Shown here: piece by piece, positions 31,420 to 42,400 of the stretch
Layout of the letters: the number at the start of each line of letters is the position of its first letter
How positions within the stretch are numbered: the first letter of the stretch is position 1
Made by a program: the position numbers and the translations under genes
DNA from: an uncultured Acetobacteroides sp.
GTDB lineage: Bacteria > Bacteroidota > Bacteroidia > Bacteroidales > ZOR0009
Assembly: GCF_963678165.1 (NCBI RefSeq)
Contig: NZ_OY782755.1
Location: forward strand, 1,240,001 to 1,304,000
DNA length: 64,000 bases
Direction of reading: 5' to 3'
The notes under the pieces: model-generated
What the model was told of the DNA's origin: nothing
Database searches by the model: none
What the model saw: the letters and a program-made list of their open reading frames with translations, nothing else

Positions 31420-33732
31420 CTAGTAAGTTACATCTTCAACTAGTGACAACTGTTGAGATAAATTGCCAATTTCAATAGTGAAGTTTCCTTTCTCTGCTTT
31501 TGCCTTACCCTCCAAATCGAAGAATTTAAGATCATTTGGTGTTATAGTGAAGTTTACTGTTTTTTGTTCGCCTGGGTTTAATTCTATCTTTTCGAATTTG
31601 CGTAGGCGCTTAACATCAGGTGTGAGTGAAGCTACTAGATCAGAAGAGAAAAGCATTACCACTTCTTTTCCACTCCGGTTGCCTGTGTTTTTAACATCTA
31701 CAGTAACTGTTATTGATCCATTTTTTTGCAACTCTTTTGAACTAAGTAGTAGGTTGCTGTAGGTGAAGTTGGTGTAAGATAGTCCGTATCCAAATGGATA
31801 TTGTGGCGTAAATTCACCGTTGTAGTCGTAGGCTCCTTCTGATTTCTTTTGTTCTTCGGCTGGCTTGTGGTGGTAGGCTATGAGTGAGTTGGGGTAGGCT
31901 GGGTAAGTAATAGGAAGTTTACCTGATGGGTTTTCTTTACCTGATAGAATTGCAGCAAGAGCATCTCCTCCATAGTTTCCAGGTAGATAGGCCATTACTA
32001 CCCCTTTACAATACCGTTCTATCTTGCTTATGATTCGAGGTCGTCCTTCGTTGAGTACCAAAATGATTGGTTTGCCTACTTTTGAGAGTTCTTTTATTAG
32101 TTGTTGTTGGTTTTCTGATAGGTAAAGATCTTGAAGATCTCCAGGTTTCTCAGTATAGGAGTTTTCTCCAAGGCAAGCCACTATGTAATCCACCTGTTTT
32201 GCTTTCTCCACTGCTGCTGTAATATCAGTATTTTGTTCCTCGTAGTATTGTCCTTTCATGTTGTACTCAAGACCAGGGGTGTAAAGAACGTTTTCTTTAC
32301 CGAATTCGTTGGTCATGGCTTCAAGAATAGTATTGTACATTTGTGCGTATTCTTCGGTTTTTTCACCTTGCCAAGAGTAACTCCATCCACCATTAAGCGT
32401 GCGCATTGAGTTGGCATTTGGTCCTGTTACCAGCAATTTTGCTCCTTTTTTTATTGGAAGAATGTTGTCGTTCTTAAGTAGAGTAATTGCCTCGCATGCG
32501 GCATTGTACGCAGAGTTTTCAAATTCTTTTGAGCCAAATAGAGGGTAGTCCTTATAGTCAGTAGTTGGTTTTTCGAAAAGTCCGAGTTCCAACTTCATTA
32601 CTAAAATACGATGAACAGCATCGTCAATGCGACTTGTTGATACTTCACCTTCCTTAACCAACTGCACAAGATAGTCGCAAAAATCAGTGGAGTATGGAAC
32701 CATAGACATGTCTATACCAGCATTGATAGCTAGTTTGACAGCCTCTTTAGGGGTTGCTGCTATTTTGTCGCGTTTATATAGATTTTCGATGTCAGCCCAG
32801 TCTGTTACTACTACACCATCGAACTTCAGTTCCTTTTTAAGTAAGTCTGTGAGTATACGGTGGCTGGCGTGAATCGATTCGCCATTAATGATGCCTGAGT
32901 TTATCATGATAGACTTTGCGCCTGCCTCAATTGCTGCCTTAAACGAAGGTAGATGGTATTCGCAGAGGTAGTTATTGGGAATAAGAGCTGGTGTTCTATC
33001 CTTTCCACTAACAGGTGCTGAGTATCCTAGAAAGTGTTTTAGGCAAGCTGCTCCTTTGTTGGTGGCTCCAACGTTGTTGTCGGCTCCTTGATAGCCTTTT
33101 ATCATTTGTACTCCCATTTCTGCTGCAAGGTAGGGGTCTTCACCAAAGGTTTCCCATATGCGAGGCCAACGAGGATCGATACCCAAATCGAGTACAGGAG
33201 AGAATGTCCAAGGAATAGATGACGCACGCATCTCATATGAGGTAATAGAAGCTCCTCTTTCTACCAATGATCTATTCCATGTAGCTGCCATCGCCAGTTG
33301 CTGGGGGAATAGGGTCGAGCCTTGGGTGTAGTTTACCCCATGGATGGCATCTATTCCAAAAAGAATCGGAATTTTCAGTCTTGTTTTAGCGCTCTCTTCT
33401 TGGATTCGGGTAATGATCTGTGACCAGTGTTCTTTGCTTAGAGCCCGATTATTGGAGGTGTTCAGTATGGAGCCAATCTTGTAATCGACAACGGCTTTTT
33501 TTATTCTTTCGTTGTCAATCATAAAGGGCTCGTATGATGTAAACACATCAGCACCTTTGCCAATGGTGTTGAGGGATAGCTGGCACATTTGCCCAACCTT
33601 TTCCTCTAGGGTCATCTTTTTTAAAAGTTCAGTTGCTTCTTTCTCTATTGAAATTCGATTGGGCTGAGCGTAACATCCCAAGCCACATGTTAATATAGAT
33701 AGAGGAAGAGTGAAAAATAAAGATTTTTTCAT
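31420..33732 (-). CDS. Glycoside hydrolase family 3 beta-glucosidase
   Basis: 770 residues from ATG at 33732 (MKKSLFFTLPLSILTCGLGC), a signal peptide; a longer frame upstream is less likely. The GH3 N-terminal domain (about 40-400) has the nucleophile Asp311 in VVVTDWADI and the substrate-binding ILFGIDAIHGVN-like and ACLKHFLGYSAPVSGKDR parts. The GH3 C-terminal domain (about 420-640) carries a likely acid/base region (SEGAYDYNGEFTPQYPFGYG). A fibronectin-like domain ends the protein. It releases glucose from beta-glucan oligosaccharides in the periplasm. It is the last gene of the PUL. Confidence 0.93.
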   Translation of the reverse strand: MKKSLFFTLPLSILTCGLGCYAQPNRISIEKEATELLKKMTLEEKVGQMCQLSLNTIGKGADVFTSYEPFMIDNERIKKAVVDYKIGSILNTSNNRALSKEHWSQIITRIQEESAKTRLKIPILFGIDAIHGVNYTQGSTLFPQQLAMAATWNRSLVERGASITSYEMRASSIPWTFSPVLDLGIDPRWPRIWETFGEDPYLAAEMGVQMIKGYQGADNNVGATNKGAACLKHFLGYSAPVSGKDRTPALIPNNYLCEYHLPSFKAAIEAGAKSIMINSGIINGESIHASHRILTDLLKKELKFDGVVVTDWADIENLYKRDKIAATPKEAVKLAINAGIDMSMVPYSTDFCDYLVQLVKEGEVSTSRIDDAVHRILVMKLELGLFEKPTTDYKDYPLFGSKEFENSAYNAACEAITLLKNDNILPIKKGAKLLVTGPNANSMRTLNGGWSYSWQGEKTEEYAQMYNTILEAMTNEFGKENVLYTPGLEYNMKGQYYEEQNTDITAAVEKAKQVDYIVACLGENSYTEKPGDLQDLYLSENQQQLIKELSKVGKPIILVLNEGRPRIISKIERYCKGVVMAYLPGNYGGDALAAILSGKENPSGKLPITYPAYPNSLIAYHHKPAEEQKKSEGAYDYNGEFTPQYPFGYGLSYTNFTYSNLLLSSKELQKNGSITVTVDVKNTGNRSGKEVVMLFSSDLVASLTPDVKRLRKFEKIELNPGEQKTVNFTITPNDLKFFDLEGKAKAEKGNFTIEIGNLSQQLSLVEDVTY

Positions 33733-33848
33733 TCGTCTATTGTATTGAAGGTTGTTTTGTATTTCCAAGGATTGTGAGTATTCTATGCATTGTTTGTTTC
33801 GTTTTTTCTATCGCATGAATACAATAAGGATCGTGCTGCTATTCCCTT

Positions 33849-34664
33849 TTATATTGGTTGATAAACTCTAATGTAGTCTATTTCCATTCTTTTGGGAAAG
33901 GAAGATTCGTCGACAGTTCCACCCCAGTTTCCGCCTATGGCTAAATTGAAAATGATAAAACAAGGATTGTTAAAAGGCCATTTACTTGGTGTGTATTCGT
34001 TGGGTTGATAACTGAAATATAGTTGGTTGTCAACGTAAAAGTCGATGCACAAGGGGCTCCATTCTACAGCATATACATGAAATTTACCTGCTACATCATC
34101 CACCAAAATGTTGGCAGTTTTTTGAGTTTGGGCAGGATGGTTATACGACTTGGTGTGAATAGAACCGTGAACTCTGTTCATATCAAAACCTACATGTTCC
34201 ATTATGTCAATTTCGCCGCAGTCAGGCCATGGAGTCGTATCTATGTTAGAACCTAGCATCCATATTGCAGGCCAAGTACCTTTCCCATCAGGTAGTTTTG
34301 CAGATATTTCAACTCTTCCATAAGTAAAATCCTTTTTCCCTTTGGTTATAAGTCGGGCTGAAGTGAATCTGCTACCTTGATAGTCCTCTTTTTTTGCAGT
34401 AATGACTAAATGGCCATTCTTAACTTCTGCATTTTCTTTGCGGTCAGTGTAGTATTGCAGCTCGTTATTTCCCCAGCCATGTCCACCGATTTCGATAGTC
34501 CAGATTTTGGGGTCAGGTGTACCGTCTTTGTTGAACTCATCAGACCAAAGTAACTTGTATCCATGCATTAAAGGGGGACGTTGTTTTTTTATGTTGTTAT
34601 CTTGAGCATAAGCGCTAAAGTATATTAGCATAAAGGTCAATGTTAAGGTAGCGAATCTACTCAT
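33849..34664 (-). CDS. Glycoside hydrolase family 16 (laminarinase-like)
   Basis: 271 residues with a signal peptide (LTLTFMLIYFSAYAQ). The GH16 catalytic motif is GEIDIMEHVG with nucleophile Glu151, Asp153 and acid/base Glu156. The N-terminal strand WSDEFNKDGTPDPKIWT and WPAIWMLGSNID are typical of laminarinase-type beta-1,3-glucanases. It cleaves internal beta-1,3 bonds. The mature protein is one domain. It lies between GH3 and PKD-GH16 and shares about 60% of its motifs by eye with the latter. Confidence 0.93.
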   Translation of the reverse strand: MSRFATLTLTFMLIYFSAYAQDNNIKKQRPPLMHGYKLLWSDEFNKDGTPDPKIWTIEIGGHGWGNNELQYYTDRKENAEVKNGHLVITAKKEDYQGSRFTSARLITKGKKDFTYGRVEISAKLPDGKGTWPAIWMLGSNIDTTPWPDCGEIDIMEHVGFDMNRVHGSIHTKSYNHPAQTQKTANILVDDVAGKFHVYAVEWSPLCIDFYVDNQLYFSYQPNEYTPSKWPFNNPCFIIFNLAIGGNWGGTVDESSFPKRMEIDYIRVYQPI

Positions 34665-34693
34665 GATTGTGAATGTCTTTTATTGTTCTACTG

Positions 34694-36238
34694 TTATTCT
34701 TGGTAAACCCTAACGTAGTCTACTACCATATTTTGAGGGAAAATGGAGTCATCTATTTCGCCGCCTAAGTTGCCGCCTATTGCAATGTTCATGATAAAGA
34801 AGCAGGGCTTGTCGAATGGCCAAGTACTGCTATTCCTAACAGAAGGGCTATAAGTGTAGAATACGTTATCGGGGGTGTCGATATAAAACTTCAAGTATTT
34901 CTCGGTCCATATTAATCCATAGTTGTGGAACTCGGTTTCAGCATCGGGTAAGTTTTGTTGCTTAACGTTTATGGTGGCACCATAACTCGAAGGCGTATGA
35001 ATGGCTGCTTGTACCATACTTGGATTACTCCCAATATGCTCTAGAATGTCTATTTCTCCACAAGCAGGCCATCCGGCAGAACCAATGTTGGAGCCAAGCA
35101 TCCAAATGGCGGGCCAGGTGCCTTTGCCCTTAGGAAGTTTTGCACGTATCTCTATTCTACCGTAACGGAAGTCTCTTTTTCCTGCTGTTACCATACGGGT
35201 TGAGGTGTAGGAGCCCACCTTGTGGGTGTCGTTCTCTTTTCGAGCGGTTATGGTGAGCATCCCATTACTTACCGAGGCATTTTCGCCATTTGTGTAGTTT
35301 TGGAGTTCATTGTTGCCCCAACCACTAGCCCCTGTTTCAAATTTCCAGTTGTTTTGATTTATAGATGTTCCATCAAATTCGTCGGACCACGCTAGTTTAA
35401 GGTTGTCGACGTAATTAGGATCGTCACTAGAGATGGTGAAAGTTTCCTCTTTCTTAAATGAGTACTTTTCGGTGTCTACTGTTAGTATAACGGTATAAGT
35501 GCCCATAAAGGGAAAGTATGCTTCTGTTTCCGTAGTGCCTGCTATTTCTTTGCCTTTTATCGACCATTTGATATTGCTGTAAGTCCCATCAACTAGGGCT
35601 TTTAGTTTATACTTATGCCCGTTAGATTTGTCAACTTTTTGGGATACGATGGCGAGGTTGACGATATCCTTGCTAATGGTTACAGTTTTTTCTGCCTTAA
35701 ATTCAACATCGTGCGACCAAGCCGAAAGAGTTACTGTATAGGTGCCTGCGTAGGGGTAGGTGACTGATGTTTCTTTAATATTGTCTGAGGTTGTATTATT
35801 GCCAAAGTTCCATGTGATTTTATCATAGCTGCCAGTTAAGATCGCCTTGAAATCAATAGTATTATTGTTGTTAGGGTTGTGCGTTAGCGAAAAATCTAAG
35901 TCTAGTATGTCTTTCTCTATAACAATTTCTTTCTCGCATTTAAACTCTGTCAGTCCTTTCCATGCGGAAAGTGTAATTTTGTAAGTGCCTTTATGTATGT
36001 AAGTGTGAGTTGGGGACGTTTCTCCTGATAGAGTTTGTTCATCACCAAAATTCCATCGGATAATATCGTAGTTTCCTTTAATATTGGCGTTAAGTTTTAC
36101 CTCGTTTGGGGTTGTACCATCGATGGTTGTTGTGAAATCAATAGTTAAAGGAGTTGCCTTATCTTTTTCAGATTTGCAGGAGGAAACTACTGATATTGCC
36201 ATGAAAAGTACTATTTGCAGGTAGGCCTTGATGCGCAT
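34694..36238 (-). CDS. PKD-repeat lipoprotein with GH16 domain
   Basis: 514 residues. Lipoprotein signal ending MAISVVSSCKSE, so probably on the cell surface. Three PKD-like domains follow (about 32-110, 113-190, 192-270), each ending in a ...YPYAGTYTVTLSAW or similar motif. The GH16 domain (about 278-514) carries GEIDILEHIG with Glu395, Asp397 and Glu400. PKD domains hold the enzyme away from the membrane. It would make the first cuts in beta-1,3-glucan at the surface. It sits in the PUL between the SGBP-like and GH16 genes (30 bp gap to the latter). Confidence 0.92.
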   Translation of the reverse strand: MRIKAYLQIVLFMAISVVSSCKSEKDKATPLTIDFTTTIDGTTPNEVKLNANIKGNYDIIRWNFGDEQTLSGETSPTHTYIHKGTYKITLSAWKGLTEFKCEKEIVIEKDILDLDFSLTHNPNNNNTIDFKAILTGSYDKITWNFGNNTTSDNIKETSVTYPYAGTYTVTLSAWSHDVEFKAEKTVTISKDIVNLAIVSQKVDKSNGHKYKLKALVDGTYSNIKWSIKGKEIAGTTETEAYFPFMGTYTVILTVDTEKYSFKKEETFTISSDDPNYVDNLKLAWSDEFDGTSINQNNWKFETGASGWGNNELQNYTNGENASVSNGMLTITARKENDTHKVGSYTSTRMVTAGKRDFRYGRIEIRAKLPKGKGTWPAIWMLGSNIGSAGWPACGEIDILEHIGSNPSMVQAAIHTPSSYGATINVKQQNLPDAETEFHNYGLIWTEKYLKFYIDTPDNVFYTYSPSVRNSSTWPFDKPCFFIMNIAIGGNLGGEIDDSIFPQNMVVDYVRVYQE

Positions 36239-36298
36239 TAGATTCTTTGTTTTAAAGGGAGGACAATCCTCAAAGAAGAGGACTGTCCTTTGAAAAAA

Positions 36299-37744
36299 CT
36301 ATTTAGTAAACTCGAAGTTGTCGAAGAAGAAGATTCCTGTTCCAGAATGTCCTTCGCCGCCAAACTGAATTACGATTTTATCGTAGTTCTTATTTGTACT
36401 AACTATGCTAAAGTCGAACTCTAGGTCAATCCACGTATTGGTAGGAAGGTTATCTTTAATAATCTCTGTTTGAGTTTCCCAAGAACTACTTCCACGGCTG
36501 CTATCCTGTAGTTTGACGGATACTTGAGGACGAAGCTTCGCATTCTTAATCCAGTTACCAGCTGTACTATTGTCTTTTGTGTAGTCGTTGTACGAAGGAA
36601 TATACACCTTAAGTTTTACCTTGTGTTGGTTGGTGAGGTCAAACTTATAGCCATTAGTCTTGTAATAGACGTTGCTGTAGAAATCGTTACTTTTTTGGTA
36701 TAGGAAAACCTTCGACGAAGTGTCGACTGGAACAGGTGCTGGGTTGGAGTACGATGCTGAAGTCAGAAGTCCCATAGCTTCGCTAGTAAAACTTACCGCT
36801 GGTACGGTTTTCTCGAAATCTTCAGCAAGTGGCTTCTCCTTAATAGGAATCACTGGTTTAACCCTCTTTTCTATTGGAATAAAACGGTAGTACCATGCAT
36901 TGCTTGGTTCTACTTTGCTATTACATCTTACGTAAAGTTCATTGTCCGTAAGCTTTACAATTTTGTATTCCGATGTTCCCGCATAGTGCCCCAAAAATGC
37001 ACCATCGCTAAGTGTCAGCGTCATAGTGGCCTCGTTGAGGGAGAATGTTAGGTTGTTCTTTGGAGTGTAAGCAACGTCGAAATCGCCTACTCCGCCAGGG
37101 TTTTCTACAAAGTTTGAGGGAGGAAGAGCGTTCTTACCTGCACCATTGGTGTAGATGTAGGCATTGTTCTTCCATACTAGTTTAAGTCCGTCTTGAATGA
37201 AGGTGAACTCTTGAGTGAAAAGGCTAGAACCTGCTTTTTCGTCAGGGCCTGCATTCCACCACGAAGCGGTAGCACCGTCTGCTGGTCCGAGACCAAAGTA
37301 TCCTGACACATACTGGTCGAACACCCATGTTTTACCTTCTAGTTTAGTAGGACCACCTGTTAGTGCGGTAAAGTTTGGCGTGTTTAGCAGCGAGGGGTTG
37401 TCCTGGGCAATAGTAATTTGCGATGTGGTAGAAACAGCCCCTCCAGTGGTGTAAAGAGTCATAGTGATGGTATAGGTTCCTTTGTATGGATAACCGTTAC
37501 TTACGCTCTCACCCTTAAGTGATGTTCCCTCTCCAAGGTTCCATGTTGTAACACCTGCCACTTTCGAGGTGTTTTTAAATTCGATGATGTTTGCATTTGC
37601 AGCGCTGGGAGTTGCTGTAAACGATAACTCGCTGGCGTTCGGAAGTCTGCCCAACGAGTAGTCATTGTCTTCCTGTGGATCGCAAGCCACCATTGTCATT
37701 ATCGACAACAGGGCGAGAATTCCTATTTTGAGAATGTTTTTCAT
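36299..37744 (-). CDS. PKD-containing surface glycan-binding lipoprotein
   Basis: 481 residues. Lipoprotein signal (LLSIMTMVACDPQEDND). One PKD-like domain at about 37-110 (WNLGEGTSLKGESVSNGYPY; KGTYTITMTLYTTGG). A central domain (about 130-300) and a C-terminal beta-sandwich (about 305-481, ending IVIQFGGEGHSGTGIFFFDN) resemble carbohydrate-binding modules. No catalytic motif is seen. In position (after SusD) it is the third gene of the PUL, typical of surface glycan-binding proteins. The ligand is probably beta-1,3-glucan. Confidence 0.78.
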   Translation of the reverse strand: MKNILKIGILALLSIMTMVACDPQEDNDYSLGRLPNASELSFTATPSAANANIIEFKNTSKVAGVTTWNLGEGTSLKGESVSNGYPYKGTYTITMTLYTTGGAVSTTSQITIAQDNPSLLNTPNFTALTGGPTKLEGKTWVFDQYVSGYFGLGPADGATASWWNAGPDEKAGSSLFTQEFTFIQDGLKLVWKNNAYIYTNGAGKNALPPSNFVENPGGVGDFDVAYTPKNNLTFSLNEATMTLTLSDGAFLGHYAGTSEYKIVKLTDNELYVRCNSKVEPSNAWYYRFIPIEKRVKPVIPIKEKPLAEDFEKTVPAVSFTSEAMGLLTSASYSNPAPVPVDTSSKVFLYQKSNDFYSNVYYKTNGYKFDLTNQHKVKLKVYIPSYNDYTKDNSTAGNWIKNAKLRPQVSVKLQDSSRGSSSWETQTEIIKDNLPTNTWIDLEFDFSIVSTNKNYDKIVIQFGGEGHSGTGIFFFDNFEFTK

Positions 37745-37833
37745 TCGTTTTATGTTTTGGTTGAAGAACCCTCTATGGTTGAGATAGAGGATTCTTCGTT
37801 AAACTAATGATTTACTTTGTTAGAAGTACTTTA

Positions 37834-39384
37834 CTAGTACTTGCTAAGCTGTTTTAGTTCGTATTCTCCAGTCCCTTTGGTTTTATCTATTTCAGACTGG
37901 GGAATTGGGAGGTATTTCTTGTTCTCATTCCAAGTACGGGTGCTAAGAGGTGTCGATTCGGTTAGCACAGTGGCTGCATCGCCCCAACGTACTAAATCCC
38001 AGTAGCGCATGCCTTCGCCAATAAACTCGCGATGACGCTCTAACTTAATGTTTGCTGCAGTCACAGGAATTGACTTGTCGGTTCCGAATGCACGCTTTCT
38101 TATTTGGTCAAGGCACCATTGTGCAGTAATTCCATCGACTTCAGATTGTCCATTCATAACAACCAATTCTGCATAGTTAAGTAGCGTTTCTGCATAGCGG
38201 AAGATTCGAAGGTTGTTGCAGTAGTTGAGGTCAACGTCCCCTTGGGGGTTATATCCCTTACGAGCAGCGTACTTGGCAAGAAAGTAGCCTGTGTTTTGGA
38301 ATCGGGCTGTGTAACCTTCTTCGAAATGATTTATAGAGCCTTCGCGGCGGGTATCTCCCTCTTCGAAGATATTCCAAGAGGAAACGCGTACAGGAGCAAA
38401 TCCCCAACCTCCTTGAAAATCTCCAATCTCTTTGCCAGCAAGTCCGTTTGGCGAGATGAACGCAGGAAGGTTGGTGCCGTAGCCTTGCCATCCGCTTGAC
38501 CATGTTTTGCCTTCGGGAAGGTGGTTGACCTCAAAGATATTTTCCTTGCAGAATTCGTAGTTATTCTTCCACATTGCTGCAAAAGGAGTGCTGGTTTCTC
38601 CTGAGATTATGCTTGATGCGTCAATTAGGACGTAATCGCCGCTTTTAATAATAGCAGCCATGTTCTTGGCAACCTCAGTATATCGGCTTTGATCTTTTTG
38701 GTACATCACCACACGTGCTTTGAGCATCATCGCTGCTGCTTTAGTGATGCGGCCTTGGTCGCTGCCGCTAACCGACATGGGGAGCTTATCTCCAGCAATT
38801 GCAAAGTCTAAGTCTTCCATGATTTCCTTGTAGATATCATCAGGGTTAGTCATTTGCTTGGCAAGGTATGGTGCTTTTAGTGGTTCCTTAAAGTATGGAA
38901 TATAGCCCCAAAATTTCCACAGAAGATGGGTGTAGTAGGCGCGTAAAAAATGGGCTTCTGCGCTGTATTGGTTAACCTTTGCCTCTGTTACTCCAACAGC
39001 TTTGCTGCAGGCAATGATGGCATTGTTGCAGCGGGCAATACCAGTGAAGTAGATGTTCCAAAGGCCCGATGGTTGCTCTTGGGGTGTGGCGTTAAACTGA
39101 GATAGTAGGTAGAGTTGGTGCTGGTCGCCGGCATCACCACCGCCCTTGTAGATGTCATCCGATTGCAGATCAGACATTAGTACGATGCTGTTGTAGTTGT
39201 TGTTGGCGTAGCTATCGAAGAGCAACGGCTGATAACTTGCTGCCAAGTTCGAAAGAATGGCTCCCTCTGTTGCTGGTCCACCTGCCTCTTGAGATTCGGT
39301 AGGGTTCGAGGTGAGAAACTCTTCGCTGCACGAGGTGAAGGCCACCGCAGCCATGAGTAAAACTATAAAGCTATATTTCTTCAT
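37834..39384 (-). CDS. SusD/RagB outer-membrane glycan-binding protein
   Basis: 516 residues from ATG at 39384; an open extension to 39552 overlaps SusC and is unlikely. Lipoprotein signal MKKYSFIVLLMAAVAFTSCS, then EEFLTSNPTESQ. The N-terminal SusD-like part (NNYNSIVLMSDLQSDDIYKG, WNIYFTGIARCNNAIIACS) and the C-terminal RagB part (NNLRIFRYAETLLNYAELVV, LERHREFIGEGMRYWDLVRW) match the family, which binds glycans with TPR-like helices and forms a lid over SusC. It follows SusC with a 19 bp gap. Confidence 0.95.
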   Translation of the reverse strand: MKKYSFIVLLMAAVAFTSCSEEFLTSNPTESQEAGGPATEGAILSNLAASYQPLLFDSYANNNYNSIVLMSDLQSDDIYKGGGDAGDQHQLYLLSQFNATPQEQPSGLWNIYFTGIARCNNAIIACSKAVGVTEAKVNQYSAEAHFLRAYYTHLLWKFWGYIPYFKEPLKAPYLAKQMTNPDDIYKEIMEDLDFAIAGDKLPMSVSGSDQGRITKAAAMMLKARVVMYQKDQSRYTEVAKNMAAIIKSGDYVLIDASSIISGETSTPFAAMWKNNYEFCKENIFEVNHLPEGKTWSSGWQGYGTNLPAFISPNGLAGKEIGDFQGGWGFAPVRVSSWNIFEEGDTRREGSINHFEEGYTARFQNTGYFLAKYAARKGYNPQGDVDLNYCNNLRIFRYAETLLNYAELVVMNGQSEVDGITAQWCLDQIRKRAFGTDKSIPVTAANIKLERHREFIGEGMRYWDLVRWGDAATVLTESTPLSTRTWNENKKYLPIPQSEIDKTKGTGEYELKQLSKY

Positions 39385-39403
39385 GATTCTTCTTATTTGC
39401 GGA

Positions 39404-42400
39404 TTAGAACGTGATGTTTGCACCAACCGAAATGGTTCTAGATTGTGGGTAGATGCCACGGTCGATACCAATGGTTGTATAATCGCCAGAAGCAACTTCG
39501 GGGTCAAATCCATCGTATCCAGTAATGGTAATAAGGTTTTCGGCCGATACAAATAGGCGTAAACGTTGGATTGATGCCTTTTTGGTAAGTCCTAGTGGAA
39601 GGGTATAGCCTAATTGAGCGGTCTTTAGACGCAGGTACGAACCATCTTTGATGTAAAGATCCGAAGAACGCCAGTTTCCGTTGGGGTTTTCAATGGTCAT
39701 ACGTGGAAGCTTGTTTGAGGTTCCTTCGCCAATCCAGCGATCAAGGATCCAAGATGGACGGTTCATGGCTGGTATATCGCCGCGTTGAGAGAAGTCGAAT
39801 ATGTCGTTGCCCAGAGTTCCTTGGAAGAATAGGGCTAGGTCTATGCCTTTCCAGTCTGCATTAAGCGAGAGACCATAGGTCCAATCGGGCATACCTTTAC
39901 CGATCTTGGTTTTATCTGCATCTGTAATCTTACCGTCGTTATTTAGGTCGTGGAATAGTACGTCGCCAGCTTGAGCTTTTTCTCCGTACTTGGCATTATA
40001 GGCATCGGCTTGTGCTTTATTCTGTGCAATACCATCAGTTTTAAAACCGTAGAAGAATGGGAATATTTCACCATTTTCCTCCTTAACGTACGATCCAAGT
40101 CCCGAAGCACCTGCATTTTGGAGAATAGACTCGCCAGAGGCGTTGCCTAACTTTACTAACTTATTCTTTAGGTAGGTTGCATTGGCGTTAACCGAGAAGT
40201 TTACGTCTCCAATCTTTTCTTTGTAACCCAACTCAAACTCAAGTCCCCAGTTCTCCATGTCGCCAACGTTGCCCATTGGGGCTGCCATACCCACGTAATC
40301 GGGGATGGGAATGTACATCAACATGCCGTTGGTTTTCTTCTTGAAGTAGTCAAAGCCAAGGTTTACCTTGCTGCTAAAGAGGCGTGCGTCAAGGCCAAGG
40401 TCTACTTGTTCCGATTCCTCCCACTTAATATCAGGGTTTGCTATACGAGCAGGAGAACTTCCATACTGCATCATTCCTCCATTTTCCCCAACCTTTTGTA
40501 GAGTCCCTAGTTGGTACGATCCACCAAAGTAGTAGTTCTGACCGCCCTGCATAAGCGAGGTGTAAAGGAATCCTCCAATATGCTCGTTACCGTTCTTACC
40601 CCAACCTGCTCGTAACTTTAACTGGCTTAACCATGTTGGGCGATTTTGCATAAATTCTTCGTTGGTTATGTTCCATCCTAGCGAGAATGCGGGGAATATG
40701 GCCCATTTGTTGGCAGATCCGAAGTTAGATGAGCCATCGCGGCGTACGGTACCTTGTAGGATGTAGCGCTCGTTGTAGTTGTAATCTAGCCTGCCAAAGT
40801 ATGAGGCAAGCGTGGTGTTGTCGTACCCACCTGTTCCACCGTTAATTTTAGATAATTTTTGGTCGGCAATGCAGTAGTTTATCACTGCTTTGTTTGGATC
40901 GGTTTCTAGAAGGTCTCTAAAATTGCCTCCAATATTTTTGTAGGTGTATTTTTGGGCAGATTGGCCAAGAACAACGGTAAGGTTATGCTTGTCGAAAGAC
41001 TTGCTGTAGCTAAGCACATTTTCAACCTGCCACTTGTAGCCACGATTCATGTTGCTCGAAACGGTACTGAAGTCTTGATTCTTTCCTTGAGTGGCCAAGA
41101 AGTAGGGGAAGGAATAGTCGTCGTAACCCCAAAAGGCTAGGTCTGCCCCAAAGCTCGACTTGAACTTCAACCCTTCGAATATGTCTAGTTCGCCCCAGAA
41201 GTTGGCAACAAACTTATCGTCGTTGTTAACACTGCCATTAGGTTGGTTGAGCATACCAACTGGGTTGGCTAGTTCCTGGAAGCCTGCAGGCGGAGTCGAG
41301 AATACCTTGCCGTTTTTATCCTTTACAGCGTATGGGTGCTGGGCTAGGATTTCGGCGGCAGTAGCATCGTCGGCATAAACCGAAACAAGTGGCGAGAATG
41401 TAACGGCGCTACCTAGTATAGAGCCATACTCTGAGTTAGTTTCGATGCCCGACGACTTGCTGCGCGAGTAGCCAACGTTAGTGCCAGCTCTTAGCTTATT
41501 AAGAAAGTTACGGCTGTTGTCTTCAAACAGGTTGTAGCTGCTGTTTAAACGAATGCTGTAGCGGTTGTAGTTTGATTTGTTGTAGTTGCCTCCAACAATA
41601 CCTTCTTGGTCGTAGTAGCCAAATGAAAGGAAGTAGGTGCCCTTGTCGGTTCCTCCCGATACACTAACCTGGTGGCTTTGTACGGGAGCATCGTAGTTAA
41701 AGGTTTCCTTTTGCCAGTTGGTACCAGTACCTGCACTTTTTATCTGCTCAGCAGTATATCTAGGCGCTTTCCCATCGTTAACAAGCGACTCGTTCATGAT
41801 GTTCATGTACTCGGTTGCATTCAGAACTGACTTCTCCTTCCAAGGATTTTGCCAACCGTAGGTAACGTCGTAGCTAACGGTGGGTTTCCCTTTTTGTCCA
41901 TTCTTGGTGGTGATAAGGATAACGCCGTTGGCTGCGCGTGCCCCGTAAATGGCTGATGAGGCTGCATCCTTTAGCACTTCTACCGATTGAATGTCGGTTG
42001 GGTTTAGGTAGTTGATTCCTCCATCTACTGCCATGCCGTCTACAATATATAGAGGTTCGCTGTTGTTAATGGTACCAATACCACGGATACGCACTTTAGA
42101 GTCAGATCCTGGCTGTCCCGAACTTTGAGTGATTTGTACACCCGAAGCCTTTCCTTTTAACACATCCTCTACGCGCGAAGGCTTGGAGGTATTCAGCTGT
42201 TCGGCGGATACCTTACTGATGGCTGCTGTTACTACGCTTTTCTTTTGAATACCGTAGCCAACCACCACTAGTTCGTCGATCTTTTGGTTCGATTCTTTTA
42301 GGCTTACGTTTATCGCCTTTTGGCCAGTAAGAATCTCCTTGTAAGTCTCGTACCCAATAGACGAAAAAATGAGCGTTTCGCCCTTCTTCGCTTCTATAGA

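Noticed and set aside
39385-39552. Longer SusD start
   Set aside because: It would overlap the SusC gene and put the lipoprotein signal inside the protein.
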